Shown here piece by piece: positions 1 to 8,094 of a stretch of 51,939 nucleotides of DNA; position 1 is the stretch's first letter, and every line of letters begins with the position of its first letter. A program made the position numbers and the translations under genes. Under the pieces are notes generated by a model. That model was not told the DNA's origin. It saw only the letters and a list, made by a program, of their open reading frames with translations, and made no database searches. The stretch spans positions 15,804 through 67,742 of the forward strand of contig NZ_PGGU01000022.1 of assembly GCF_002872075.1 (NCBI RefSeq). The letters run 5' to 3'. The DNA comes from Microbacterium aurantiacum. Its GTDB lineage: Bacteria > Actinomycetota > Actinomycetes > Actinomycetales > Microbacteriaceae.

Positions 1-845
1 TCGAACGTCGCAGCCAGAACCTCGTCTTCGGGGAGTTCGGCGGCAAGTTCGCCGCTGCGGCAGGTGCTCCGTGGCTCGAAGCGCCGGATGTGCGCAAGGC
101 GGAACCCGGTTCGCGCGCGTCGGCCGAGATCGCCCAGGGCATCGACGTCTACGCCTGGCCGCACAACGAGACCTCCACCGGAGTGGCGGCTCCCATCGAG
201 CGGGTGCCCGCGGACGGCGCCCTGACGGTCATCGATGCGACGAGCGCCGCGGGCGGCATCGACTTCGACCCGACCCAGGCCGACGTCTACTACTTCGCTC
301 CGCAGAAGAACCTCGGCTCGGACGGCGGCCTGTGGTTCGCGGTCGTGTCGCCGGAGGCCATCGAGCGGATCGAGCGGATCGCCGCATCCGACCGCTACAT
401 CCCGGAGTTCCTCAGCCTGAAGAACGCCGTCGACAACTCCCGACTCAACCAGACGCTGAACACCCCGGCGTTGACGACCCTGCACCTGCTGGACAGCCAG
501 CTCGGCTGGATCCTCGCGAACGGCGGTCTGGAGTGGGCATCCGCCCGTACTGCGGAGTCGTCTGCGGTGCTGTACGACTGGGCCGAGGCATCAGCTGTCG
601 CGACCCCGTTCGTCACCGACCCCGCGCACCGCTCCCCCGTCGTCGTCACCATCGACTTCGACGACAGCGTGGACGCTGCGGCCGTCGCGAAGACGCTGCG
701 TGCGAACGGAATCGTCGACACCGAGCCGTACCGCAAGCTCGGCCGCAACCAGCTGCGCGTGGCGACGTTCGTCTCGATCGAGCCGGACGATGTGCGTCAG
801 CTGACGCGGGCGCTGGACTACGTGCTGGCGAACTCCGGGGCGTAA
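1..845 (+). CDS. serC: Phosphoserine aminotransferase, 5'-truncated
   Basis: This is the C-terminal part (about 280 residues) of phosphoserine aminotransferase, the PLP enzyme that converts 3-phosphohydroxypyruvate and glutamate to phosphoserine in cytosolic serine synthesis. The window begins inside the gene; codons read in frame from base 3. The PLP-lysine motif is visible as YFAPQKNLGSDGG, preceded by HNETSTG and VIDATSAAGG, which are typical of the actinobacterial form. The C-terminal domain is intact and ends in TAA. It converges on the DUF3027 gene with about 100 bp between them. The start and the N-terminal third are not visible. Confidence 0.93.
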   Translation, partial: ERRSQNLVFGEFGGKFAAAAGAPWLEAPDVRKAEPGSRASAEIAQGIDVYAWPHNETSTGVAAPIERVPADGALTVIDATSAAGGIDFDPTQADVYYFAPQKNLGSDGGLWFAVVSPEAIERIERIAASDRYIPEFLSLKNAVDNSRLNQTLNTPALTTLHLLDSQLGWILANGGLEWASARTAESSAVLYDWAEASAVATPFVTDPAHRSPVVVTIDFDDSVDAAAVAKTLRANGIVDTEPYRKLGRNQLRVATFVSIEPDDVRQLTRALDYVLANSGA

Positions 846-890
846 CTCCGGTTCACCGGCGTCCGGCGCGTCACCGGTCGAGGACAGCAC

Positions 891-938
891 CGTCACCGGC
901 GCATCGCCGGACGCGAGTCAGCGCGCCGTCACCGGCGC
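891..938. repeat. Short direct repeat CGTCACCGGCGC
   Basis: The 12-mer CGTCACCGGCGC occurs at 891-902 and 927-938, in the convergent gap between serC and the DUF3027 gene. Related TCACCGG cores lie just upstream. No clear rho-independent terminator is visible in this gap. The function is unknown. Confidence 0.5.
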
Positions 939-944
939 GAGCTG

Positions 945-1523
945 CTATTCCTCGTCGTCGGCGTCCGCGGAGTCATCCGCGTCGTCGTCGTCATCATCGT
1001 CGTCCTCGTCGAAGCCGACGGCAGAATCGTCCAACTCATCGATGTCGACGCCGTCGAGGTCTCCGGCGTGCAGGATGTCCGCTTCCTGGTCGTCGTCGAG
1101 CTCGTCGTCGTCTTCGAGCTCGTCCTCGACGTCGTCGTCGGCCACGAACTCGTCGACCTCGTCGGCGTCGAGCGCAGCTGCGGCAGCCTGCTCGGCGAGC
1201 TCGACCTGGTGCGCACGGTATTCGGCGAGGCGCTCGACCCAGGGCACCCATTCCGGTGCCAGCAGGGCGCCGTCGCCGGGGAGGAGCTCGATCTCCAGGA
1301 CCGTCGGCTCCGCGTCAGCGACGCGGGCGACCGTGACCGTCCAGTGCCAGCCGGGGTACCCCGGAAGCCGGTTCTCGAAGCGCAGCGAGACCGAGCCGTC
1401 GTCCTCGAGGAGGTAGCCCGCCGCGGGGCCGATGGTCGACGCCGGAGTGATCTCGCGCAGGGCATCCAGCGCGAGATCGTGTGCTCCGAGGAGACGCTCG
1501 TCGGCGTCAGGCTTCGAGGTCAT
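945..1523 (-). CDS. DUF3027 family protein with acidic tail
   Basis: A 192-residue protein of the actinobacterial DUF3027 family, whose function is unknown. The first about 110 residues form the conserved part (LPGYPGWHWTV, EIELLPGD, APEWVPW). The last about 75 residues are almost entirely Asp and Glu with a few Ala and Leu, and are probably disordered. The ATG lies inside the end of the cold-shock gene (17-nt overlap), so the two are likely co-transcribed and translationally coupled. The same family sits near cold-shock genes in other actinobacteria. No catalytic motif is evident. Confidence 0.85.
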   Translation of the reverse strand: MTSKPDADERLLGAHDLALDALREITPASTIGPAAGYLLEDDGSVSLRFENRLPGYPGWHWTVTVARVADAEPTVLEIELLPGDGALLAPEWVPWVERLAEYRAHQVELAEQAAAAALDADEVDEFVADDDVEDELEDDDELDDDQEADILHAGDLDGVDIDELDDSAVGFDEDDDDDDDDADDSADADDEE

Positions 1524-1887
1524 CGGCTACCTTGCGCAGAACTGCTGCGATCTTGCGGCCGTGGCCGGAGGACGGGTAACGGCCACGACGAAGGTCGCCG
1601 CCCATCTCGTCGAGGAGCTTCACGAGATCCTCGACGATGATCGCCATGTCGTCGGCCGGCTTGCGCTGCGCCTTCGCCAGGCTCGGCGGCGCCTCGAGGA
1701 CGCGCACCGAGAGCGCCTGCAGGCCGCGCTTGCCGTCGGCCACGCCGAACTCCACCCGCGCACCGGCCTTCACGGCAGCACCAGCGGGAAGGGCGGAGGC
1801 GTGCAGGAACACGTCCTGGCCGTCATCGCTGGCGATGAAGCCGAAACCCTTGTCGTCGTCGTAGAACCTGACCTTGCCGGTGGGCAT
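1507..1887 (-). CDS. Cold-shock domain protein with C-terminal extension
   Basis: A 126-residue nucleic-acid-binding protein. Residues 1-66 are a cold-shock domain with RNP1 (KGFGFI) and RNP2 (VFLHASAL), which bind single-stranded RNA or DNA. About 60 extra residues follow, predicted helical and ending in basic and acidic clusters, so it is longer than the 67-residue CspA type. A GAGG sequence precedes the ATG. It overlaps the following DUF3027 gene by 17 nt and is divergent from the small membrane protein at 1998. It is probably an RNA chaperone; whether cold induces it cannot be read from the sequence. Confidence 0.9.
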   Translation of the reverse strand: MPTGKVRFYDDDKGFGFIASDDGQDVFLHASALPAGAAVKAGARVEFGVADGKRGLQALSVRVLEAPPSLAKAQRKPADDMAIIVEDLVKLLDEMGGDLRRGRYPSSGHGRKIAAVLRKVADDLEA

Positions 1888-1984
1888 GGGAGTACCTCGC
1901 TATAGAAATCGAACAGAAGGCGCGCCGAGACGCATCCGCCCTCAGCCTACCGGGACCGCGCGGATCCCGGCACCGCAGTGCGAG

Positions 1985-1990
1985 TAGGCT
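1985..1990 (+). promoter_or_regulatory. -10 element of a leaderless promoter
   Basis: TAGGCT lies 7 nt before the ATG at 1998, with no Shine-Dalgarno sequence between. Confidence 0.5.
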
Positions 1991-1997
1991 GGGGCAG

Positions 1998-2273
1998 ATG
2001 AGCACGCATAGTTCCGGACCGGAGGTCTCCGTCCGTCCGGTCGACCGGATCCTGGCATTCAGCGCGCTCGGGCTCGCCGCAGCGTCCGTGCTGTGCTTCT
2101 TCGCGATCATCATCGGCAGCGGCATGGGCATGGATCAGGCCGCGTTCGGTGAGGGACTCTGGCCGATCGTCGCAGTCATTCCGCTCCTGGGCCTTCCTGT
2201 CGCCTTCGTGATGATCATCTCGCTGCTCGTGATGAGCTTCGTCCGCAAGGGACGCGCGGCTTCGCGGTCCTGA
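1998..2273 (+). CDS. Small two-helix membrane protein
   Basis: A 91-residue protein with two predicted membrane helices (about residues 19-42 and 53-80), a short polar N-terminus and a basic C-terminal tail (RKGRAASRS) expected to face the cytosol. I recognise no functional motif. It lies just upstream of the helicase-like gene (10-nt gap) and may share its transcript. The start follows a TAGGCT -10 element by 7 nt, so translation is probably leaderless. Similar small proteins occur in this position in related genomes, but no role is known. Confidence 0.75.
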   Translation: MSTHSSGPEVSVRPVDRILAFSALGLAAASVLCFFAIIIGSGMGMDQAAFGEGLWPIVAVIPLLGLPVAFVMIISLLVMSFVRKGRAASRS

Positions 2274-2283
2274 GGCACTCGAC

Positions 2284-3987
2284 ATGAGCACTCACGCGCG
2301 TCCGCTTGCTGATTGGCTGGCCGCGTCGAGCGATGCGGAGCTGGCAGCGCTGTTCACCGCACGCGGCGTGCGGACGGATGCCGGGTGGAACGACTACTTC
2401 GACGCCGCGGAAGCACTGCTCGAGCCGGCATCGCTGGCCCGGATGCTGCCACGGCTGACCCTCCGCGAGGCGGCCGCGCTGCGGATCGCCGTCGACGGCG
2501 GCGACGCAGGCGCGGAGCGTGCCGGGCTGACCGCGTTGGGGCTGCTCCGTCCGGACGGCACGCCGTACCCGCCCGTGCTGGCCCTCGTGGCCGGCCGCTC
2601 GGTCCCCGACGGCGTCGCGGGAGAGCCGCGCTCGCCCGCATCTGAGGAGAGCGCCGCACGAGCGGCAGAGAGCGCCTTCACGACGGTGACCTCCTTGGCC
2701 GATCTGCTGCTGCACGCCCGGGAGACGCCTCTGGCGCTGCTCGCCGGTGGCGGGGTCAGCGCCGGCGAGAAGCGCCTGCTCGCCGAGTCCGGTGTGCCGG
2801 CGGAGTCCATCGATTCCCTGCTGGCGATCGCCGTGGACGCGGACCTGGTCAGGGCGGACGGGAGACGGCTCCGCGTCTCCGCCGAGACCGAGCACTGGCT
2901 GCACGCCGGCGTCGGCGATCGCTGGGAACGCCTGGCGGAGGGTTTCCTCCAGGCGCTGCCCCGCGGTCTTCGACAGGATGCCGGCGGCTGGCCCGAACTG
3001 TCCTCCTGGCCGCAGGCGCATCCATGGGATCCGTCCTGGCCCGAGCGCTGCGCAGCATTGATGGAGCGCGCCCGTCTGCTCGGTCTGGTCGCGGACGACG
3101 GCACTGAGCCCGAATGGACAGTGCCACTGCGCGAGGGCGGACAGGTCGACGCCGGCCCGCTGACGGCCCTGCTCCCCGCGGAGGTCGATCGCATCTTCCT
3201 GCAGAACGATCTCAGCGCGATCGCGCCCGGCCCGCTCGCTCCGGCACTCGACGTGCGTCTGCGGACCATCGCCGCTCGGGAGTCGGCGGCTCAGGCCTCG
3301 TCCTATCGCTTCACGGTGGAGTCGATCGCGCATGCGCTGGCCGCCGGCGAGACCGAGGAATCGATCCTCGAGTTCCTCGGATCGCTTTCGCTCACCGGCA
3401 TCCCGCAGCCTCTGAGCTACCTCATCGTCCAGACCGCTCAGCGCCACGGGCTGGTGCGGGTGTCGACGGATGCCGAGAGCGGGCGCACCCGCATCGACAG
3501 CATCGACCGACACCTGATCGACGCGATCGCCGTCGACCAGGCCCTGCGTCCCCTCGCTCTCAGCCGGATGGAGGCATCGCTGACCTCCCGCGTGGGACGT
3601 GACACCGTCTACTGGGCGCTCACCGACGCCCGCTACCCCGCGACGCTCGTCGACGCCGACGGCACGGTCCTCATCGCCGACCGGAACCCGGCGACGACGG
3701 GACCCGTCTTCGTGGTCCCGGATTACACGCCGCTGCTGGTGCGTCTGCGCGCGCAGCAGGGGCCGGATGCCGACGCCGCGTGGCTCGATCGAGAACTGGA
3801 AGCGGCGGTCCGTGCGAAGGCGGTGCTGCAGGTGACCGTGGGCATGCCGGACGGATCGACCCGCGATCTGCTGCTGGAGGCGACGGGGCTGGGCGGCGGA
3901 CGACTGCGCGGTCGGGATCGCGCCGCCGATGTCGAGCGGACCCTTCCGGTCTCCAGCATCCGCGCCGCCGTCGTCGTCGAGCAGTGA
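2284..3987 (+). CDS. Helicase-associated protein, XPB/Ssl2-like partner
   Basis: A 567-residue protein of the actinobacterial family annotated as helicase C-terminal or XPB/Ssl2-like, equivalent by position to Rv0862c of M. tuberculosis. It begins with repeated winged-helix-like segments (LADWLAASSDAELAALF, LTLREAAALRIAV) and has a helicase-associated core from about residue 295 (VDRIFLQNDLSAIAPGPL). I see no Walker A or DEAD motif, so it is not itself an ATPase. It lies immediately upstream of the XPB helicase, which suggests a partner or loader in DNA repair. GAGG precedes the ATG at about 8 nt. The repair role is inferred from the neighbour. Confidence 0.82.
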   Translation: MSTHARPLADWLAASSDAELAALFTARGVRTDAGWNDYFDAAEALLEPASLARMLPRLTLREAAALRIAVDGGDAGAERAGLTALGLLRPDGTPYPPVLALVAGRSVPDGVAGEPRSPASEESAARAAESAFTTVTSLADLLLHARETPLALLAGGGVSAGEKRLLAESGVPAESIDSLLAIAVDADLVRADGRRLRVSAETEHWLHAGVGDRWERLAEGFLQALPRGLRQDAGGWPELSSWPQAHPWDPSWPERCAALMERARLLGLVADDGTEPEWTVPLREGGQVDAGPLTALLPAEVDRIFLQNDLSAIAPGPLAPALDVRLRTIAARESAAQASSYRFTVESIAHALAAGETEESILEFLGSLSLTGIPQPLSYLIVQTAQRHGLVRVSTDAESGRTRIDSIDRHLIDAIAVDQALRPLALSRMEASLTSRVGRDTVYWALTDARYPATLVDADGTVLIADRNPATTGPVFVVPDYTPLLVRLRAQQGPDADAAWLDRELEAAVRAKAVLQVTVGMPDGSTRDLLLEATGLGGGRLRGRDRAADVERTLPVSSIRAAVVVEQ

Positions 3988-4051
3988 GCCGGATGCGCGG
4001 CGGAGCGCATCGGCCGTCATGCGACCGACCCCCGGTGCGATCGCACGACGA

Positions 4052-4057
4052 TAGACT
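4052..4057 (+). promoter_or_regulatory. -10 element before XPB gene
   Basis: TAGACT lies 8 nt before the ATG at 4066. No Shine-Dalgarno sequence intervenes, so an internal leaderless promoter for the helicase is likely. Confidence 0.4.
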
Positions 4058-4065
4058 GGACAGCT

Positions 4066-5706
4066 ATGTCTGATGGCCCCCTGATCGTCCAGAGCGATCG
4101 CACCGTGCTCCTCGAGGTCGCCCACGCCGATGCCGAGAGCGCCCGCCACGAACTGGCGATCTTCGCCGAACTCGAGCGCGCACCAGAGCACATCCACACA
4201 TACCGCATCACCCGTCTGGGCCTGTGGAACGCCCGTGCCGCCGGCCACACGGCCGAGGACATGCTGGAGACGCTCGACCGCTGGTCGCGCTTCCCGGTGC
4301 CGCCGTCGGTGGCCGTCGACCTGCGCGAGACCGTGGGCCGATACGGACGGCTGGTCATCGAGCGCGACGACGAGGGCACCCTCATCCTGCGCTCCTCCGA
4401 CCCTGCTGTGCTCACCCAGGTCGCGAACAACAAGCGCATCCAGCCGCTTCTGATCGGCCACCCCGCTCCCGACACGTTCGTGGTCGACGCGTGGGCGCGC
4501 GGTCAGATCAAGCAGGAGCTCCTGAAGATCGGATGGCCGGCCGAAGACCTTGCCGGCTACACGCCGGGAACGCCCCATCCGATCGAACTCGCCGAGGACG
4601 GGTGGCAGATCCGCCCGTACCAGCAGGACGCGGTCGACGCGTTCAGCAAGGACGGCTCCGGCGTCGTGGTCCTCCCCTGCGGCGCCGGCAAGACCATCGT
4701 CGGCGCCGGGGCGATGGCCGCGACGAAGACCACCACCCTGATCCTGGTCACCAACACCGTCTCGGCGCGGCAGTGGCGCGACGAGCTGCTCAAGCGCACG
4801 AGCCTCACCGCCGAGGAGATCGGCGAGTACTCCGGCCAGGCCAAGGAGGTCAAGCCGGTGACGATCGCGACGTACCAGATCCTCACCGCGAAGCGGAAGG
4901 GCCAGTACGCCCATCTCGCGCTTCTGGACGCCCTGGACTGGGGCCTCATCGTGTACGACGAGGTGCACCTGCTGCCGGCCCCGGTCTTCAAGCTGACCGC
5001 CGATCTGCAGGCTCGACGCAGAGTCGGCCTCACCGCGACCCTGGTGCGCGAGGACGGGCGCGAGGGCGACGTGTTCAGCCTGATCGGTCCGAAGCGATTC
5101 GATGCGCCATGGAAGCAGATCGAGGCGCAGGGCTTCATCTCCCCTGCCGCGTGCTACGAGGTGCGGGTCGACCTTCCGCCGAGCGATCGCCTGGAGTACG
5201 CCGCAGCGACCGACGACGAGCGCTACCGGCTCGCGGCGTCCGCACCCGCGAAGATCGACGCCGTGAAGGACCTGATCGCCAAGCACCCGGGCGAACGCAT
5301 CCTCGTGATCGGACAGTACCTGGATCAGCTCGAGACGCTCGCCGAGTCGCTGAACGCGCCGTCGATCACGGGAGCGACGCCGATCGAGGAGCGCGAGGAA
5401 CTGTACGCGAAGTTCCGCGAGGGCGAGATCTCGCTGCTCGTGGTGTCGAAGGTCGCGAACTTCTCGATCGATCTGCCGGAGGCCTCCGTCGCCATCCAGG
5501 TCTCCGGTTCGTTCGGCTCCCGCCAGGAGGAGGCTCAGCGCCTCGGCCGGCTTCTGCGCCCCAAGCAGTCCGGGCACACCGCGAGCTTCTACACGCTCGT
5601 CGCCCGCGACACGATCGATCAGGACTACGCGCAGAATCGCCAGCGGTTCCTCGCCGAGCAGGGCTACAGCTACACGATCATGGATGCGGACGCCCTGGCC
5701 GCCTGA
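4066..5706 (+). CDS. ercc3: XPB-type DNA repair helicase
   Basis: A 546-residue superfamily 2 DNA helicase of the bacterial XPB/ERCC3 type (Rv0861c-like). The N-terminal about 190 residues form the damage-recognition-like domain. Helicase motifs follow: Walker A GAGKT near residue 206, DEVH box near 298, motif III GLTATLVRED, and motif VI with QRLGRLLRPK near the C-terminus. The family unwinds DNA 3' to 5' with ATP. Length is normal. The preceding gene encodes its usual partner. The stop codon directly abuts the stop of the convergent hydrolase gene. A role in excision repair is plausible, but its importance in bacteria is unsettled. Confidence 0.93.
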   Translation: MSDGPLIVQSDRTVLLEVAHADAESARHELAIFAELERAPEHIHTYRITRLGLWNARAAGHTAEDMLETLDRWSRFPVPPSVAVDLRETVGRYGRLVIERDDEGTLILRSSDPAVLTQVANNKRIQPLLIGHPAPDTFVVDAWARGQIKQELLKIGWPAEDLAGYTPGTPHPIELAEDGWQIRPYQQDAVDAFSKDGSGVVVLPCGAGKTIVGAGAMAATKTTTLILVTNTVSARQWRDELLKRTSLTAEEIGEYSGQAKEVKPVTIATYQILTAKRKGQYAHLALLDALDWGLIVYDEVHLLPAPVFKLTADLQARRRVGLTATLVREDGREGDVFSLIGPKRFDAPWKQIEAQGFISPAACYEVRVDLPPSDRLEYAAATDDERYRLAASAPAKIDAVKDLIAKHPGERILVIGQYLDQLETLAESLNAPSITGATPIEEREELYAKFREGEISLLVVSKVANFSIDLPEASVAIQVSGSFGSRQEEAQRLGRLLRPKQSGHTASFYTLVARDTIDQDYAQNRQRFLAEQGYSYTIMDADALAA

Positions 5707-6618
5707 CTAGGCGGCCCCTCCCTCACATTCGAACCAATCGATCGCGAGCCGGACGACGGCATCCGGCGCATCGTCCGTGATGAAGTGAGCCGCATCGTCG
5801 ACGAATGCGAGTTCGAAACGGTCGGCGTGCTCCGCATGCTTCCGGCAGATGCGGCGGGCCGTCGGCTCGGCGAACGGACCGTCCTCGAGTCCGAAGACGA
5901 CCAGGGTCGGCGGGTGCAGCCGCATCCGCTTGTAGATCCCCCTCATGATGCGGAAGGAGACGGGGATCACCAGGCCCCGGTACAGCGCCCGCACCGCTTG
6001 TTCGACCTCGGGGCGCTGGTGCACGCGAAGGTACGCGTCGATCGTCGCGTCCGTCATCGGGTGCGCCATGTAGCGCGGACTGAAGAGGTAGCGCAGTGAC
6101 CGGCCCGGGCGATGCCCGAGCAGCGCCGGCATGTGCGCGAAAGCGGGCATGATCTTCGGTGTGAACTCCATGAACCCGGGTGGCACGGCGAGCTCGACCA
6201 TCGTGCGCACGCGCTCCGGATGCAGGTACGAGAGCTGCATCCCCGAGATCGCCCCCATGTCGTGGCAGACGAAGTGCGCCCGCTGGATGCCGAGTGCGTC
6301 GAGCACGGCCACGACGTCGTCCCGCTGCGAGTCCGGACCGAATCGCGGGTCCGCGGCCTCCGTCCACCCGGAGCCGCGCAGATCGGGGCAGATCACCCGA
6401 TACCCGTGGGCTGCGATCGCCGGCGCGATGACATGCCACTGCCACCAGTGTCCCGGAAAGCAATGCAGCATCACGACGGGATCCCCCTCGCCGATGGACG
6501 CGACGTGCGTGCGAAGCCCGGGGGTCTCGATCATCGCGTGCTCGAAGCCGGCGGCCTCGGGAAGCGGAGGGGACCACTCCCTTCGGGAGGATTCCTGAGG
6601 GGATGCCGGTATGTCCAT
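5707..6618 (-). CDS. Alpha/beta hydrolase, epoxide-hydrolase-like
   Basis: A roughly 303-residue alpha/beta hydrolase. The nucleophile motif is HDMGAISG, so the nucleophile is Asp, as in epoxide hydrolases and haloalkane dehalogenases rather than esterases. The oxyanion region is HCFPGHWWQW, and a C-terminal DDAAHFITDD supplies the His. The substrate is unknown. I chose the ATG at 6618 because a GGAGG ribosome site lies 7 nt upstream; a GTG at 6669 would add 17 residues but overlaps the expected promoter. It is divergent from a TetR gene and probably repressed by it. An acyl or dehalogenase-type substrate is also possible. Confidence 0.85.
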   Translation of the reverse strand: MDIPASPQESSRREWSPPLPEAAGFEHAMIETPGLRTHVASIGEGDPVVMLHCFPGHWWQWHVIAPAIAAHGYRVICPDLRGSGWTEAADPRFGPDSQRDDVVAVLDALGIQRAHFVCHDMGAISGMQLSYLHPERVRTMVELAVPPGFMEFTPKIMPAFAHMPALLGHRPGRSLRYLFSPRYMAHPMTDATIDAYLRVHQRPEVEQAVRALYRGLVIPVSFRIMRGIYKRMRLHPPTLVVFGLEDGPFAEPTARRICRKHAEHADRFELAFVDDAAHFITDDAPDAVVRLAIDWFECEGGAA

Positions 6619-6669
6619 GACGAGACCTCCAAGTCGCTGCATTCTCCGGGTCGACTCGGCCCTGCTCAC

Positions 6670-6698
6670 AGATTACTACTTTCATAGTTTCTTGTCAC
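6670..6698 (-). promoter_or_regulatory. Promoter of the hydrolase gene
   Basis: On the minus strand, GTGACA (6698-6693) and TAATCT (6675-6670) are separated by 17 nt. The -35 overlaps that of the divergent TetR promoter. The first ACTA-N6-TAGT palindrome sits at the -10 end of the spacer. Confidence 0.5.
6675..6688. promoter_or_regulatory. Operator candidate 1, ACTA-N6-TAGT
   Basis: Palindromic half sites ACTA and TAGT flank six bases. An identical arrangement begins exactly 22 bp downstream, about two helical turns. It is the likely binding site of the adjacent TetR-family regulator on the hydrolase side. Confidence 0.55.
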
Positions 6699-6721
6699 TA
6701 AGTTCGTAGTACCTCTAGTCT
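6692..6721 (+). promoter_or_regulatory. Promoter of the TetR gene (leaderless)
   Basis: TTGTCA (6692-6697) and TAGTCT (6716-6721) are separated by 18 nt. The -10 lies 6 nt before the GTG start at 6728, so the mRNA should lack a leader. Confidence 0.6.
6697..6710. promoter_or_regulatory. Operator candidate 2, ACTA-N6-TAGT
   Basis: This is the second copy of the ACTA-N6-TAGT palindrome. It lies between the -35 and -10 of the TetR promoter, where a bound dimer would block RNA polymerase. Confidence 0.55.
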
Positions 6722-6727
6722 CGGAGC

Positions 6728-7264
6728 GTGAGCAGCACTCGAGAACGCGCCCTGGATGCCGCAGTGATCCTCGTAGGGACCGAGGGTGTGCGCGCGCTCA
6801 CGCATGGACGAGTGGATGCCGCAGCGTCTCTCCCGCCCGGTTCGACCTCGAATCACTTCCGGACCCGAGCAGCTCTGGTCGCCGGCGTGATCGAATGGAT
6901 CGCCATGCAGGAACGCGCGGACGCGGGCGTCCCCGAGATCCACAGCCGCGCCCAGCTCATCGCGGCGCTGACCCGGATGATCGAAGCGCAGTCCGGTCCG
7001 CTCGCTGCTCGCACCCGCGCCCGGTACGCCCTGTTCCTCGAGGCCGATGACGAGGCAGTCGTTCCACTGCGGTTGCAACGCGCGGGCATGGAGCAGTGGG
7101 TCCGCAGCATCCTCTTCGACCTCGGCGGCGAGACCGCAGCGGTGCATACCGCGTTCCTGATGGCAACCGGCGACGGGCTGCTGCTGCACCGCATCACGGT
7201 GGATCCGGAGGCGCCGATCGAGGGCGCGATCAGCCAGGCGGTCGACGCCGCACTACGGGCGTGA
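6728..7264 (+). CDS. TetR-family transcriptional regulator
   Basis: A 178-residue TetR/AcrR-type repressor. The N-terminal about 50 residues hold the helix-turn-helix (ERALDAAVILVGTEGVRAL and ASLPPGSTSNHF), and the rest is a variable ligand-binding domain with no recognisable ligand. It starts with GTG, chosen because TAGTCT lies 6 nt upstream and the reading frame begins with the expected TetR helix 1. It is divergent from the hydrolase gene and the shared promoter carries two matching palindromes. It probably represses both genes until a hydrolase substrate or product binds. Confidence 0.9.
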   Translation: MSSTRERALDAAVILVGTEGVRALTHGRVDAAASLPPGSTSNHFRTRAALVAGVIEWIAMQERADAGVPEIHSRAQLIAALTRMIEAQSGPLAARTRARYALFLEADDEAVVPLRLQRAGMEQWVRSILFDLGGETAAVHTAFLMATGDGLLLHRITVDPEAPIEGAISQAVDAALRA

Positions 7265-7309
7265 ACCGCCGCTCCGGCGGATAATCAGCCTGCTCATCGC
7301 GGAAGTCAC

Positions 7310-7315
7310 CATAAT
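7310..7315 (+). promoter_or_regulatory. -10 element before response regulator
   Basis: CATAAT, one mismatch from TATAAT, lies 6 nt before the ATG at 7322. This fits leaderless transcription. Confidence 0.45.
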
Positions 7316-7321
7316 GGGGAC

Positions 7322-8014
7322 ATGACTGCAGCGCGCATCCTGGTCGTCGATGACGAACCCAACATCCGCGACCTCCTCTCCACGGGGCTGAGCTTCGCCG
7401 GATTCTCGGTCAAGACGGTCGCCAACGGCGCCGCCACCATCTCGGCGGTGCTGGAGGAGGAACCCGACCTCATCATCCTCGACGTGATGCTGCCGGACAT
7501 GAACGGCTTCAGCGTCACCAAGCGCCTCCGCGGTGCGGGTTTCACGGCACCGATCCTGTTCCTCACCGCGAAGGACGGCACCGACGACAAGATCGAGGGC
7601 CTGAACGCGGGCGGCGACGACTACGTCACGAAGCCCTTCAGCCTCGATGAGATCGTGGCGAGGGCCCAGGCGATCCTGCGGCGCACGATGCAGGCCGACG
7701 AGGAGTCGATCATCCGTGCCGGCGAACTCTCGATGGACCAGGACACGCACGACGTGCACGTCGGCAAGGAGCCGATCGAGCTGAGCCCGACGGAGTTCAA
7801 GCTGCTGCGCTACCTGATGCTCAACCCGAACCGCGTGCTCTCCAAGGCGCAGATCCTCGATCACGTCTGGGAGTACGACTTCAACGGCGATGCGGGCATC
7901 GTGGAGAGCTACATCTCCTATCTCCGCCGCAAGATCGACCCGCACACCGAGGAGTCGCTCATCCAGACCAAGCGGGGCTTCGGCTACATGCTGAAGGTCG
8001 GCAAGTCGATCTGA
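7322..8014 (+). CDS. OmpR-family response regulator
   Basis: A 230-residue two-component response regulator. The receiver domain (about residues 5-120) has the acidic pair D10-D11, phospho-acceptor D54 (LIILDVMLPD) and the conserved Lys in YVTKPF. A winged-helix DNA-binding domain follows (LSPTEFKLLRYLML, RRKIDPHTEESLIQT, GFGYML). It is followed after 80 bp by a histidine kinase gene, its likely partner. The stimulus and regulon are unknown. The start is supported by a -10 element 6 nt upstream. Confidence 0.93.
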   Translation: MTAARILVVDDEPNIRDLLSTGLSFAGFSVKTVANGAATISAVLEEEPDLIILDVMLPDMNGFSVTKRLRGAGFTAPILFLTAKDGTDDKIEGLNAGGDDYVTKPFSLDEIVARAQAILRRTMQADEESIIRAGELSMDQDTHDVHVGKEPIELSPTEFKLLRYLMLNPNRVLSKAQILDHVWEYDFNGDAGIVESYISYLRRKIDPHTEESLIQTKRGFGYMLKVGKSI

Positions 8015-8094
8015 GGCGATCCCCACCGCCGGCTACTCGGCCGGCGATCCATTCGCCGCCGGGCCGGCGGCACGACGTCGCACGGGAGGACCGC

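Noticed and set aside
1042..1416. Ser-rich plus-strand frame opposite the DUF3027 acidic tail
   Set aside because: The Ser run is the complement of the Asp/Glu codon run, not a gene.
2215..5577. An open frame of 1120 codons on the minus strand opposite the XPB pair
   Set aside because: It is antisense to two well-supported genes, is full of low-complexity Arg/Gly/His, and resembles no protein. GC-rich third positions create such frames.
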